Translations under genes and position numbers: made by a program
Shown: one piece after another, positions 51,449-60,643 of the stretch
How the letters are laid out: each line of letters begins with the position of its first letter
How positions within the stretch are numbered: the stretch's first letter is position 1
The notes under the pieces: model-generated
Database searches by the model: none
Seen by the model: the letters and a program-made list of their open reading frames with translations, nothing else
Told to the model about the DNA's origin: nothing
Assembly (NCBI GenBank): GCA_021809495.1
Contig: JAKAZI010000001.1
Span: 1-64,000 of the forward strand
Source of the DNA: Actinomycetes bacterium
Lineage (GTDB): Bacteria; Actinomycetota; Acidimicrobiia; Acidimicrobiales; RAAP-2
Length of the DNA: 64,000 bases
Direction of reading: 5' to 3'

Positions 51449-51964
51449 ATGACTGAAGAGAAGGTCGAATCGACCGCGCCGGTACCGAATTTCGATGGGG
51501 GCGAGACGGATCGCAAACTCGCCATCATCTGTTCCAAGGGCAATCTCGACATGGCCTACCCCGGGCTGGTGCTCGGCAACGCCGCCCTCGGTGAGGGCAT
51601 CGAGGTCCACCTGTTCTTCACCTTCTGGGGATTCGACATGATCACCAAGAAGCGCATGAACAACCTGAAGTTGACGCCGCTCGGCAACACCGCGATGCAC
51701 ATGCCCCAGGGACTCGGCGGCGTGCCGGGCGTGACGGCGATGGCGACCGCGATGATGCGCAAGCAGATCGAGGCCGTTGGCGTGCCCGAGGTGCCGGACT
51801 TCCTCGAGCAGATCGTGGCGTCGGGCGGACACCTGTGGGCGTGCAAGATGTCGGCGGACATGATGAAGCTTGAAAAGGACGATCTCTACGACGCCGTCGA
51901 GGGGATTATCAACGCGAGCGACTTCATCGAAATCGCCGACGGAGCCCAGCTCCTGTTCATCTAG
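51449..51964 (+). CDS. DsrE2-like sulfurtransferase
   Basis: A DsrE/F-superfamily protein of the DsrE2 type, thought to transfer persulfide sulfur. The 171-residue product has conserved cysteines C28 (AIICSKG) and C132 (LWACKMSADMM), and the FFTFWGFDM segment. It follows the TusE-like gene by 23 bp behind AGAGGAGG. With SQR and the TusE-like protein it forms a plausible relay for SQR-derived sulfur; acceptor enzymes (rhodanese, TusA or Hdr-like) are not in the window. Confidence 0.85.
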   Translation: MTEEKVESTAPVPNFDGGETDRKLAIICSKGNLDMAYPGLVLGNAALGEGIEVHLFFTFWGFDMITKKRMNNLKLTPLGNTAMHMPQGLGGVPGVTAMATAMMRKQIEAVGVPEVPDFLEQIVASGGHLWACKMSADMMKLEKDDLYDAVEGIINASDFIEIADGAQLLFI

Positions 51965-51978
51965 AGGGCGCGGAACAC

Positions 51979-51993
51979 CCGAGCGGCGCTCGG
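51979..51993 (+). terminator. Small hairpin after the DsrE2-like gene
   Basis: CCGAGC-GGC-GCTCGG, a perfect 6 bp stem 15 bp after the stop codon. It is a weak candidate end of the sulfur operon, before a separate promoter for the peptidase gene. Confidence 0.3.
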
Positions 51994-52048
51994 TCGCGAG
52001 GGGACTGAACCCGAGACGACGAGTCGATCGGTGATGGCCATGTATCGG

Positions 52049-52054
52049 TAGGCT
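52049..52054 (+). promoter_or_regulatory. -10-like hexamer for the M13 peptidase gene (leaderless)
   Basis: TAGGCT with a 7 bp gap to the GTG at 52062 and no Shine-Dalgarno. Confidence 0.4.
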
Positions 52055-52061
52055 CCCATTT

Positions 52062-54005
52062 GTGACTTTCGAGACCCCCGGCACCGACACCTTCGACCTG
52101 GACCCGTCCATCCGGCCCCAGGACGACCTCTTTCGCCACGTCAACCAGCGGTGGTTCGACGCGACACCCATCCCCGAGGACCGCGCCAGCTACGGCACCT
52201 TCTGGCTGCTCGCCGAGGCCGCCGAGCGCAGCGTGCGCGAGATCGTCGAGGCGGCGCGCGACGCGCAGCCCGGGACCGAAGCGCGCAAACTCGGCGACCT
52301 CTACGCGAGCTTCCTCGACGAGGCGCGTCTCGAGTCCCTGGGGGTGGCACCGATCGCACCGACGCTCGCGGCCGCACAGGCCCTCACCTCGATTCCTGGT
52401 TTTCTCACCCTGGTCGGCTCGCTCGAGCGCGAGGGCCTCGCCGGTTTCTACCAACTCTTCGTGGACAATGACCCGGGCGACCCCACGCGCTACCTCGTCT
52501 TTCTCGAACAGGGCGGCCTGTCGCTGCCCGATGAGAGCTACTACCGCGAAGAGCACTTCGCCGAGGTTCGAGCCGCCTTCGTCGCCCACGTCGCGCGCAG
52601 CCTGGAACTCGCCGGGCTCGACGACGCCGCGGCGCGCGCGCAGCGGGTGATGGCCCTCGAGACCGAACTGGCCGGCGGACACTGGGACACCGTGCGCTCG
52701 CGCGACGTCAGCGCCACCTACAACCTGGTGACCCGCGACGCCTGGCTGGCCCAGGCACCGGTACTCGCCGACTGGGTCGACACCGTCGGCTCGGCACCCT
52801 TTGGCGAACTCGTGCTTCGCCAGCCGAGCTTCACCGCCACCCTCGCGGCGATGCTCGACGAGGCGCGCCTGGAGTCCTGGCGCGACTGGCTGACCTGGCA
52901 GGTGGTGCGCGGCGCGTCACCGTACCTGTCCGCGGACTTCGTCAACGCCCACTTCGACTTCTACGGCCGCACCCTCACCGGCGCACCGGAGCTGCGCGCG
53001 CGCTGGAAGCGCGCCGTCGCCCTCGTCGAGGGCGCGATGGGCGAAGCGGTCGGGCACCTCTACGTGGAGCGACACTTCGCCCCCGAGGCCAAGGCCCGCA
53101 TGGACGAGCTCGTGGCGAACCTGATCGAGGCCTACCGAGCGTCGATCGCGCAACTCGACTGGATGGGACCCGCGACGCGTGAGCGGGCCCTGGCCAAGCT
53201 CGACGCCTTCACCCCCAAGATCGGCTACCCGCCGCGGTGGCGGGACTACTCGGCGCTGAGCGTCGCCGCGGGCGACCTGATGGGCAGCGTGCGCGCGGCC
53301 AGCGCCTTCGAGTTCGACCGCCAGATGGCCAAGATCGGCCAGCCGGTCGACCATGACGAGTGGTTCATGACCCCCCAGACGGTGAACGCCTACTACAACC
53401 CGGGGATGAACGAGATCGTCTTTCCCGCGGCGATCCTCCAGCCCCCCTTCTTCGACGCGAACCGCGACGACGCCGCCAACTACGGCGCGATCGGGGCCGT
53501 GATTGGCCACGAGATCGGTCACGGCTTCGACGACCAGGGTTCGAAGTTCGACGGGTCGGGTCGTCTCGCCGACTGGTGGGACGACGAGGACCGCGCGGCC
53601 TTCGAGGCGCGCACGAAGGCCCTGATCGACCAGTACGACGCCCTGGTGCCGCGCGAGGTCCCCGGCCAGCACGTGAACGGGGGACTCACGATCGGCGAGA
53701 ACATCGGCGACCTCGGCGGACTGGCCATCGCGTGGCGCGCCTACCGGCTCGCGTGCGCCGACGCCGACCCCGTGATCGACGGACGCACGAGCGCCGAGCG
53801 GTTCCTGTTCGCCTGGGCCGTGAGCTGGCGCCACATCGCCCGGCCGCCCGAGGTCGAGCGCCTGCTCGCGATCGATCCCCACAGTCCGCCAGAATTCCGC
53901 TGTAACCAGGTAGTACGGAATTTGGACGTCTTCTACGACGCCTTCGGGGTCGCGCCGGGGGACGCTTTGTGGCTCGATCCGAGCGAGCGCGTCGCGATCT
54001 GGTAG
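52062..54005 (+). CDS. M13-family zinc metallopeptidase (neprilysin-like)
   Basis: An oligopeptide endopeptidase. The 647-residue product has the zinc motif HEIGH (483-487), the third ligand E546 in GENIGDLGG, the substrate-binding NAYYNP (442-447) and the N-terminal DDLFRHVNQRWFD. Length is typical of bacterial PepO-type enzymes. There is no signal peptide or membrane helix, so it acts in the cytoplasm or is released by other means. It lies between the sulfur operon and rplM and has its own probable leaderless promoter. Confidence 0.92.
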   Translation: MTFETPGTDTFDLDPSIRPQDDLFRHVNQRWFDATPIPEDRASYGTFWLLAEAAERSVREIVEAARDAQPGTEARKLGDLYASFLDEARLESLGVAPIAPTLAAAQALTSIPGFLTLVGSLEREGLAGFYQLFVDNDPGDPTRYLVFLEQGGLSLPDESYYREEHFAEVRAAFVAHVARSLELAGLDDAAARAQRVMALETELAGGHWDTVRSRDVSATYNLVTRDAWLAQAPVLADWVDTVGSAPFGELVLRQPSFTATLAAMLDEARLESWRDWLTWQVVRGASPYLSADFVNAHFDFYGRTLTGAPELRARWKRAVALVEGAMGEAVGHLYVERHFAPEAKARMDELVANLIEAYRASIAQLDWMGPATRERALAKLDAFTPKIGYPPRWRDYSALSVAAGDLMGSVRAASAFEFDRQMAKIGQPVDHDEWFMTPQTVNAYYNPGMNEIVFPAAILQPPFFDANRDDAANYGAIGAVIGHEIGHGFDDQGSKFDGSGRLADWWDDEDRAAFEARTKALIDQYDALVPREVPGQHVNGGLTIGENIGDLGGLAIAWRAYRLACADADPVIDGRTSAERFLFAWAVSWRHIARPPEVERLLAIDPHSPPEFRCNQVVRNLDVFYDAFGVAPGDALWLDPSERVAIW

Positions 54006-54011
54006 GTCAAC

Positions 54012-54041
54012 TTGCCTCGGGACCCCCGGAGTTTGTAGGCT
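54012..54041 (+). promoter_or_regulatory. Candidate promoter of rplM-rpsI
   Basis: TTGCCT (54012-54017) and TAGGCT (54036-54041), spacer 18 bp. The predicted leader is about 43 bases and ends with the AAGGAAG ribosome-binding site. Confidence 0.5.
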
Positions 54042-54091
54042 AGAGAGTCCCCCGAGCCCGTCGTGGCGGCGGGGCCTGGTAAGGAAGAACT

Positions 54092-54538
54092 GTGCGTACC
54101 TATAGCCCGAAAGCTAACGACATCACACGTGCCTGGCACGTCATCGACGCCGAAGGATTAGTGCTCGGTCGACTCGCGACCGTCGTCGCCTCGCTGTTGC
54201 GTGGCAAGCACCGGACCTACTTCGCGCCGCACTTGGACACCGGTGACTTCGTCGTGATCGTCAACGCCGACAAGGTCGTGCTCACGGCCAACAAGGCGGC
54301 CCAGAAGTTCGCCTACCACCACTCGGGTTACCCGGGCGGACTGCGCTCGACCTCGTGGTCGAAGCTGCTCGCCGAGGACCCCGCGACGCTCGTCTTTGAC
54401 GCCGTGAAGGGCATGGTCCCGCACAACCGTCTCGGTCGCGCCCAGATGGAGAAGCTCTTCGTCTACGCCGGCCCCAAGCACCCGCACGCGGCCCAGCAAC
54501 CCGTTCCGTTCGACACCTCAGCGATTCGCCGCGGTTAA
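54092..54538 (+). CDS. rplM: 50S ribosomal protein L13
   Basis: Early assembly protein of the large subunit. The 148-residue product has [31 protein letters not shown] and [16 protein letters not shown]. It starts at GTG behind AAGGAAG. It is followed by rpsI, the universal pair; its usual neighbour truA is 6 kb away because of the inserted sulfur operon and peptidase. Confidence 0.97.
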   Translation: MRTYSPKANDITRAWHVIDAEGLVLGRLATVVASLLRGKHRTYFAPHLDTGDFVVIVNADKVVLTANKAAQKFAYHHSGYPGGLRSTSWSKLLAEDPATLVFDAVKGMVPHNRLGRAQMEKLFVYAGPKHPHAAQQPVPFDTSAIRRG

Positions 54539-54546
54539 GGAGACTG

Positions 54547-54936
54547 ATGACCACGCCTATTCAGACCACCGGACGTCGTAAGGAAGCGGTGGCGCGCGTG
54601 CGCCTGCGCCCGGGCACCGGCACCATCACGATCAACCACCGGGCCTTTGACAACTACTTCACCTCGGCGACGCACCGCCAGATGGTGATGGAGCCGCTGC
54701 GGCTCATCGACGTCCAGCAGAACTACGACATCGACGCCACCATCGAAGGTGGCGGCGTCGCCGGGCAGGCCGGCGCGCTGCGCCTGGGCATCGCCCGCTC
54801 CCTGCTCGAGGTCGACGAGACCGTGCGCCCGGCGCTGAAGAAGGCCGGACTCTTGACGCGCGACGCGCGCAAGAAGGAGACCAAGAAGTACGGCCTCAAG
54901 AAGGCCCGTAAGGCTCCTCAGTACTCGAAGCGTTAG
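54547..54936 (+). CDS. rpsI: 30S ribosomal protein S9
   Basis: Its C-terminal tail contacts P-site tRNA. The 129-residue product has [18 protein letters not shown] and the basic C-terminus [16 protein letters not shown], whose last residues touch tRNA. It is followed by glmM after 3 bp. Confidence 0.97.
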   Translation: MTTPIQTTGRRKEAVARVRLRPGTGTITINHRAFDNYFTSATHRQMVMEPLRLIDVQQNYDIDATIEGGGVAGQAGALRLGIARSLLEVDETVRPALKKAGLLTRDARKKETKKYGLKKARKAPQYSKR

Positions 54937-54939
54937 TCG

Positions 54940-56235
54940 GTGCCCGTGCGATTCGGCACGGACGGCATCCGCGGACGCGCCTACGACGAAGTCTCCGTCG
55001 ACCTCGCCTATCGGCTCGGTCGCGCGGTGGCCGCCGTCTTTGACGCCCCGGTCGTCGTCGGTTACGACACCCGTGAGAGTTCGCCGGTCCTCGCGACCGC
55101 GGTGCTGGCCGGACTCGTGGACGGCGAGGCGGCGGTCACCGACCTCGGGGTCATCCCGACCCCCGGCGTGGCCGTGGTCGCGCGAGCGCGCGCCAGCGTC
55201 GGCGTCGTCGTCTCGGCCTCGCACAACCCCTACTTCGACAACGGGCTGAAGGTGCTCGGCCCGGGCGGGTCCAAGCTCGACCACCTGACCGAGGCGGTGC
55301 TCGCCGCGGCCCTCGAGGCCGCCGCCCCCGCGCCCGCTGACCTCGATCGCCACGTGTGCGTTGACGAGGCGGCCCAGGGTCAGTACCTCAACCTGCTGCG
55401 CGAACTCGTGCCCGGCGACTTCAGCGCGTTGCACGTGGTGCTCGACTGCGCGAACGGGGCCGCGAGCGAGGTGGCACCCGCGCTGATGCGCGCGAGCGGC
55501 GCGCGCGTGAGCGTGATCCACGACGCCCCCAACGGCACCAACATCAACGCCCACTGCGGCTCGACCCACGTCGAGGACCTGGTGGCGACGGTGCGCGAAC
55601 TCGGCGCGGACGTCGGACTCGCCTTTGACGGCGACGCCGACCGGCTCATCGCCGTGGACGCGACCGGGACGGTCCGCGACGGGGACGACCTCATGGTCTT
55701 GTTCGCGCTCGACCTGGCGAGGCGGCGCGAGCTCGGCGGTGGCGTGGTTGTGACCACGATGAGCAACCTTGGCCTGCGCCGCGCGCTCGAGGCGGCGGCC
55801 CTCGACGTCGTGGAGACCGACGTGGGGGACCGTAACGTCCTGCTCGCACTCGAGGACCGCCAGTGGTGCTTCGGTGGCGAGCAGTCCGGCCACCTGATCT
55901 TCTGTGAACTCGCGCCCACCGGCGACGGCCTGCTCACCGGCATGCTGCTGCTCGACCTCATCGCGCGTCGCGGGCCACTCGCCGAACAGGCGAGCGCCGC
56001 GTGGCATCGGGTGCCCCAGGCGCTGGTGAACGTCGCGCGCGAGGACTTCGACGACGCGGTCGTCGACCGGCTGAGCGAGGAGCTCGTCGCGCGCTATCGA
56101 CTCGCCGACGAGGACTGGCGAATGGTCGTGCGTCCCTCGGGCACCGAGCCCGTCGTGCGGGTGATGGTCGAGGCCCTCGACGGCGACTTCGTCGACGAGT
56201 TCACGTCGGCGTTGCGCGCGGCCTTCGCCGCCTAG
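54940..56235 (+). CDS. glmM: Phosphoglucosamine mutase
   Basis: Converts glucosamine-6-phosphate to glucosamine-1-phosphate for UDP-GlcNAc and peptidoglycan. The 431-residue product has the phosphorylated active serine S94 in SASHNP, the magnesium motif DGDADR (about 229) and the C-terminal RPSGTEP phosphate loop. It starts at GTG 3 bp after rpsI. glmS next door makes its substrate. Confidence 0.96.
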   Translation: MPVRFGTDGIRGRAYDEVSVDLAYRLGRAVAAVFDAPVVVGYDTRESSPVLATAVLAGLVDGEAAVTDLGVIPTPGVAVVARARASVGVVVSASHNPYFDNGLKVLGPGGSKLDHLTEAVLAAALEAAAPAPADLDRHVCVDEAAQGQYLNLLRELVPGDFSALHVVLDCANGAASEVAPALMRASGARVSVIHDAPNGTNINAHCGSTHVEDLVATVRELGADVGLAFDGDADRLIAVDATGTVRDGDDLMVLFALDLARRRELGGGVVVTTMSNLGLRRALEAAALDVVETDVGDRNVLLALEDRQWCFGGEQSGHLIFCELAPTGDGLLTGMLLLDLIARRGPLAEQASAAWHRVPQALVNVAREDFDDAVVDRLSEELVARYRLADEDWRMVVRPSGTEPVVRVMVEALDGDFVDEFTSALRAAFAA

Positions 56236-56261
56236 CGAGAAGGCCGTCGCGGACCCCCGAG

Positions 56262-56267
56262 TAGGCT
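56262..56267 (+). promoter_or_regulatory. -10-like hexamer for glmS (leaderless)
   Basis: TAGGCT with a 6 bp gap to the ATG at 56274. No Shine-Dalgarno; a -35 is not evident. Confidence 0.4.
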
Positions 56268-56273
56268 GGGCCC

Positions 56274-58115
56274 ATGTGCGGCATCATCGGGGTCGTCGGC
56301 GATACCGACACCGTTTCGACGCTCCTGTCCGGCCTCGAGCGTCTGGAGTACCGCGGTTACGACTCGGCGGGCGTCGCGCTGGTGCGACCCGGCGAGACCT
56401 GGCGGGCGCGCTGCGCGGACGGGACCGAGTCGGTCGCGGCGCTGCGTCTGGCCTGTGACGACGCACCGGTGGGCTTCCGTTCGGGCATCGGCCACACGCG
56501 CTGGGCCACCCACGGCGCCCCCGAGGCGGTCAACGCCCACCCGCACCTGGACTGCTCGGGCAACGTCGCGATCATCCACAACGGCATCATCGAGAACCAT
56601 ACCGAACTCCAGGAGGGACTCGAGGCCCGCGGACACGTCTTCACCTCGGTGACCGACTCCGAGGTCCTCGCCCACCTCATCGAAGAGGCCCGCGGCCAAG
56701 GACTCGAGCTGCTCGACGCGGTGCGCGCCGCCCTCGCGGTCGTGCGCGGGGCCTTCGCGCTCGCCGCGATGGACGCCACCGAGTCCGACGTCATCGTCGC
56801 CGCGCGCCGGATCTCGCCCTTGGTCGTGGGCACCGCGGCCGGGGTCACCTACCTCGCGAGTGACGTGCCGGCGATCCTCGATCGCGCGAGCGCCTTCTAC
56901 GCCGTCAACGACGACGAGGTGGTGCGTCTCGGGCCCGAGGGGTTTCGCGCCGTCGACCTCGAGGGCGCCCCGGTGCGACTGCACCAGCTCACCATCGACT
57001 GGGACCTCGAGACCGCCGAGAAGGGCGGTCACGACGACTTCATGACCAAGGAGATCCTCGAGCAGCCCGACGCGCTGCGCGCGACGCTGCTCGACCGGCG
57101 CCGTCCCGACGGGACGATCACCTTCGACGAGCTGCGCGTGAGCGACGACGAGCTGCGCGCGGTCAAGCGGGTCGTGCTCGTCGCGGCGGGCACGTCGCAT
57201 CACGCGGCGCTCGTGGCCAAGTACGCGATCGAGCGCTGGGCGCGACTGAGCGTCGAGGTCGACATCGCGAGCGAGTATCGCTACCGCGACCCCGTCGTCG
57301 AGATCGGCACGCTCGTCATCGGGGTCTCCCAGAGCGGCGAGACCATCGACACCATCCAGGCGGTGCGCGAGGCCAAGCGTCGCGGCGCCCGCGTCGTGGC
57401 GATCGCCAACATCGTCGATTCGAGCCTCGCGCGCGAGGCCGACGCCGTGATCTACACCCGCGCGGGCCTCGAGGTCTCGGTCGCCTCCACGAAGTCCTTC
57501 GTCGCCCAGGTGGCCGCCCTCGAGCTGCTGGCGCTGCGTCTCGCCCAGTTGCGCCAGTCCCTCGACGAGGGGGAGATCGACGCCCTGGTGCGCGGCCTCG
57601 GTGCCGTGGGCGCACTGGTCGACAAGGCCCTCGGGCGTCGCGACGCGGTCACCGAGGTCGCCACGGCGCTCTTGGACGCGCGCGACTTCTTCTTCCTCGG
57701 CCGCCACGTCGGCTTCCCGACGGCCCTCGAAGGGGCCCTCAAGCTCAAGGAGATCTCGTACCGACACGCCGAGGGCTACCCGGCCGGCGAGCTCAAACAC
57801 GGACCCCTCGCGCTGATCGAACCGGGCGTCGTCGTCGTCGCGGTCGCGACCGACCTCGCCCTGCACGAGAAACTGCTGTCCAACCTGGCCGAGGTGAAGG
57901 CCCGCGGCGCCACCGTCGTCGCGGTCGCGACGGACGACGACGAGACCATCGACTCCGTCGCGGACTACGTCTTGCGCGTGCCGGCCACCGAGCCGATGTT
58001 CTCGCCGATGGTCGACGTCGTCGCCCTGCAGCTCTTCGCCTACGCGACGGCCCGCGGGCTCGGGCGTAACGTCGACCGGCCGCGCAACCTGGCTAAGACG
58101 GTGACGGTCGAATAG
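56274..58115 (+). CDS. glmS: Glutamine-fructose-6-phosphate aminotransferase
   Basis: Makes glucosamine-6-phosphate from fructose-6-phosphate and glutamine, the entry to UDP-GlcNAc. The 613-residue product begins MCGIIGVVGD with nucleophile C2 after Met removal, a class II glutaminase domain to about 240, and two SIS sugar-isomerase domains with VSQSGETIDT and the C-terminal LAKTVTVE end. No glmS ribozyme is expected or seen in its short upstream region. It shares one base with acpS. Confidence 0.97.
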   Translation: MCGIIGVVGDTDTVSTLLSGLERLEYRGYDSAGVALVRPGETWRARCADGTESVAALRLACDDAPVGFRSGIGHTRWATHGAPEAVNAHPHLDCSGNVAIIHNGIIENHTELQEGLEARGHVFTSVTDSEVLAHLIEEARGQGLELLDAVRAALAVVRGAFALAAMDATESDVIVAARRISPLVVGTAAGVTYLASDVPAILDRASAFYAVNDDEVVRLGPEGFRAVDLEGAPVRLHQLTIDWDLETAEKGGHDDFMTKEILEQPDALRATLLDRRRPDGTITFDELRVSDDELRAVKRVVLVAAGTSHHAALVAKYAIERWARLSVEVDIASEYRYRDPVVEIGTLVIGVSQSGETIDTIQAVREAKRRGARVVAIANIVDSSLAREADAVIYTRAGLEVSVASTKSFVAQVAALELLALRLAQLRQSLDEGEIDALVRGLGAVGALVDKALGRRDAVTEVATALLDARDFFFLGRHVGFPTALEGALKLKEISYRHAEGYPAGELKHGPLALIEPGVVVVAVATDLALHEKLLSNLAEVKARGATVVAVATDDDETIDSVADYVLRVPATEPMFSPMVDVVALQLFAYATARGLGRNVDRPRNLAKTVTVE

Positions 58116-58489
58116 TGGGTGTGCGCGGTGTGGGGGTCGACGTCGTGGACGTGGCGCGGTTCCAGTTGGCCCTGACGCGCCGGCCGCGCATCGTGACGCG
58201 GCTCTTCACCGAGGGCGAGCAGCGCGACGCGCGCGGCAAGACCGAGCGGCTCGCGGCGCGCTTCGCCGCCAAAGAAGCCGTCATGAAGACCCTTGGGGTG
58301 GGTGTCGGCTCGGTGCCCTGGCAGTCGATCGAGGTGGTGCGACTGGCGAGTGGTGCGCCGACCATCGCGGTCCACGGGCCGGCCGCGGAGCTGGCCGCGC
58401 GCCGCGGGGTGACCCGCTTTCACGTCTCACTGACCCACAGCGACCTCAGCGCGATCGCCATGGTCGTCGGGAGCGACGATGCCGGTTGA
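58115..58489 (+). CDS. acpS: Holo-[acyl-carrier-protein] synthase
   Basis: Transfers 4'-phosphopantetheine from CoA to apo-ACP. The 124-residue product has GVGVDVVDVARF with the magnesium-binding Asp and RFAAKEAVMKTLG with the catalytic Glu. It starts at a GTG overlapping the glmS stop and overlaps alr by 11 bp. Confidence 0.95.
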   Translation: MGVRGVGVDVVDVARFQLALTRRPRIVTRLFTEGEQRDARGKTERLAARFAAKEAVMKTLGVGVGSVPWQSIEVVRLASGAPTIAVHGPAAELAARRGVTRFHVSLTHSDLSAIAMVVGSDDAG

Positions 58490-59630
58490 GGGCGTGCGCC
58501 GCCCGGCCTGGGCCGAGATCTCGCGCTCGGCGCTCGCGCACAACATCGCGGCCCTGCAGCGGGTGCTCGGTGACACCAAACTCTGCGCCGTCGTCAAGGC
58601 CAACGGCTACGGCCACGGCGCGCCGCTCGCGGCGCGCGCGGCCCTGGACGGTGGCGCCCACGCGCTCGCCGTCGCGATCGTCGACGAGGGCATCGAGCTG
58701 CGCGGCAGCGGGGTGACGGCGCCGATCCTGCTGCTCGCCGAGATCCCGCCCGAGACGATCCCCGACGCGCTCAGCCACTCGCTCTCCCTGACGGTGGGTT
58801 CGCTCCAAGGCGCCCGCCACGCCGCGGCGGCGGCCGAGCGGCTCGGCGGACTGCACCGGGTCCACGTGAAGATCGACACCGGCATGCATCGCATGGGCGT
58901 GCCCCCCGAGCTGGTCGACGAGGTCGTGGACGTGCTGCTCGCGTCGTCGGCCATCGACCTCGAGGGCGTCTACACGCACTTCTCGACCGCCGACGGCCCG
59001 AGTGACGAGGACCGCGCCTTCACGCGACAACAGCTTGCGCTCTTCGAGGGGGTCATCGCGCGCCTTAACGCGCGCGGCGTTCACCCGCGCATCGTGCACG
59101 CCGCCAACTCGGCGGGTGCGCTCGGCTACCCCGCCTCGCGGCTCTCGATGGCGCGCGTCGGGCTCGCCCTCTACGGCTACCTGCCCGACCCGTGGCTTGC
59201 GACGACCCTCGCCGAGGCGGGGGTGACACTCGAGCCGGCCCTGACTCTGCGCGCCCAGGTCGTCGCGGCCCGGCGCCTCGAGTCCGGTGAACGGCCGAGT
59301 TACGGTCGACGCCGCGCGCTGACGAAGGCGGCGACGGTCGTGACCGTGCCCTTCGGCTACGCCGACGGCTACCCGCGCCGGCTCTTCGAGGCCGGTGCCA
59401 ACGTGCTCATCGGCGCCCGGCGCTACCCCCTCGCCGGCACCGTCACGATGGACCAGTTGCTCATCGACGTCGGCGACGACGAGGTCGCCGTCGGCGACGA
59501 CGTCGTGCTGCTCGGTCGCCAGGGCGACGAGTTGATCAGCGCCGACGAGTGGGCGACGCTCGCCGGCACGATCACGTGGGAGATCCTCTGTGGCATCGGC
59601 GCGCGGGTGCCGCGGGTCCTGGTGGATTAG
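58479..59630 (+). CDS. alr: Alanine racemase
   Basis: PLP enzyme that makes D-alanine for peptidoglycan. The 383-residue product has the PLP lysine K40 in VVKANGYGHG and the later GLALYGYLPD and GTVTMDQ patterns. Length is standard. It overlaps acpS and abuts the uracil-DNA glycosylase gene; the acpS-alr-tsaE order is common in actinobacteria. Confidence 0.96.
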   Translation: MPVEGVRRPAWAEISRSALAHNIAALQRVLGDTKLCAVVKANGYGHGAPLAARAALDGGAHALAVAIVDEGIELRGSGVTAPILLLAEIPPETIPDALSHSLSLTVGSLQGARHAAAAAERLGGLHRVHVKIDTGMHRMGVPPELVDEVVDVLLASSAIDLEGVYTHFSTADGPSDEDRAFTRQQLALFEGVIARLNARGVHPRIVHAANSAGALGYPASRLSMARVGLALYGYLPDPWLATTLAEAGVTLEPALTLRAQVVAARRLESGERPSYGRRRALTKAATVVTVPFGYADGYPRRLFEAGANVLIGARRYPLAGTVTMDQLLIDVGDDEVAVGDDVVLLGRQGDELISADEWATLAGTITWEILCGIGARVPRVLVD

Positions 59631-60176
59631 ATGTCCCTGGACGTCGCGGCCCTGTCGAGCTGCACGCGCTGTCGGCTCAGCGAGTCGCGCACGCGCGTGG
59701 TCATCGGCACCGGGCCAACGGACGCGGCGCTGGTGCTCGTCGGCGAGGCCCCGGGCCGCCAGGAGGACGAGGGCGGCGAGCCCTTCATCGGTCGCAGCGG
59801 TCAGCTGCTCTTCAAACTCATCGAGGAGGTCGTGGGCCTTACGCGCGCGCAGTGCTACGTCACCAACACCGTGAAGTGCCGCCCCCCGGCCAACCGCGTG
59901 CCGGCGCGCGACGAGCTCGAGGCCTGCCGGCCGTGGCTCGTCGACCAGCTGGCCGACCTGTCCGCGCGCGTGACGCTCACCCTCGGACTGACGGCGGCGC
60001 GCGAGGTGCTCGGCGCCACCCTGTCGATGTCGGCCGTGCACGGCCGCGCCCGTCACCTGGGCACCGGCACGGGGATCGCGACCTACCACCCCGCGGCCGC
60101 GCTGCGCGACCCCGCGCTCGTCGCGGTGATGCGCGCCGACCTCGCGATCGTGCGCACCCTCGTGGCGGCGTCGTGA
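59631..60176 (+). CDS. Uracil-DNA glycosylase, family 4
   Basis: Removes uracil from DNA and often shows thermal stability. The 181-residue product has the iron-sulfur ligands C11, C14, C83 and C99, the active-site motif GEAPGRQEDEGGEPFIGRSG (39-58) and the second motif TYHPAA (151-156). It is inserted between alr and tsaE, with an immediate start after the alr stop and a 4 bp overlap with tsaE. Confidence 0.93.
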   Translation: MSLDVAALSSCTRCRLSESRTRVVIGTGPTDAALVLVGEAPGRQEDEGGEPFIGRSGQLLFKLIEEVVGLTRAQCYVTNTVKCRPPANRVPARDELEACRPWLVDQLADLSARVTLTLGLTAAREVLGATLSMSAVHGRARHLGTGTGIATYHPAAALRDPALVAVMRADLAIVRTLVAAS

Positions 60177-60643
60177 GCCGCGTCACCGCCGACCCCTCGG
60201 CGACCGAACGGGCGGGCGAGGAGTTCGCGCGACTGCTGCGCCCCGGCGACGTCGTGCTGCTCTCGGGGCCGCTCGGCGCGGGCAAGACCACCTTCGTACG
60301 CGGCCTCGCGCGCGGACTCGGCGTGCTCGAGCGCGCGACGAGCCCGACGTTCACCATGGTGCGCGAGCACCGCTGCCACAACGACCTCGGCATCGTTACC
60401 CTGCATCACGCCGACGTCTACCGGATCCAGAGCCTGGACGAGGTCGTCGACCTCGCGCTCGGCGAGCTCGTCGAGGAGGCGGCCGTCGCGGTCGTCGAGT
60501 GGGGCGAACTCGCGGCCCCGGTCTTCGGTGAGGACGTCCTCACGGTCTTCATCGGCGTCGGGTCCGACGACCGACGCACCATCGACGCGGACGGGGCCGG
60601 GGCGCGCGATCGCGCCGAGGCGCTCGCTCGGTGGGCGTCGTGA
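60173..60643 (+). CDS. tsaE: tRNA t6A biosynthesis ATPase TsaE
   Basis: P-loop ATPase that turns over the TsaBD complex making N6-threonylcarbamoyl-adenosine at tRNA position 37. The 156-residue product has the Walker A GPLGAGKT (32-39) and the SPTFTMVREH switch region. The GTG at 60173 overlaps the glycosylase stop; the much longer upstream reading frame is out of phase with real genes and rejected. It overlaps tsaB by 13 bp. Confidence 0.94.
   Translation: MSRVTADPSATERAGEEFARLLRPGDVVLLSGPLGAGKTTFVRGLARGLGVLERATSPTFTMVREHRCHNDLGIVTLHHADVYRIQSLDEVVDLALGELVEEAAVAVVEWGELAAPVFGEDVLTVFIGVGSDDRRTIDADGAGARDRAEALARWAS

Noticed and set aside
52001-52012. A GGGACTGAACCC sequence upstream of the M13 peptidase gene.
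   Set aside because: The half-site spacing does not fit GGGNC-N4-GNCCC, and the distance to the predicted start is different.
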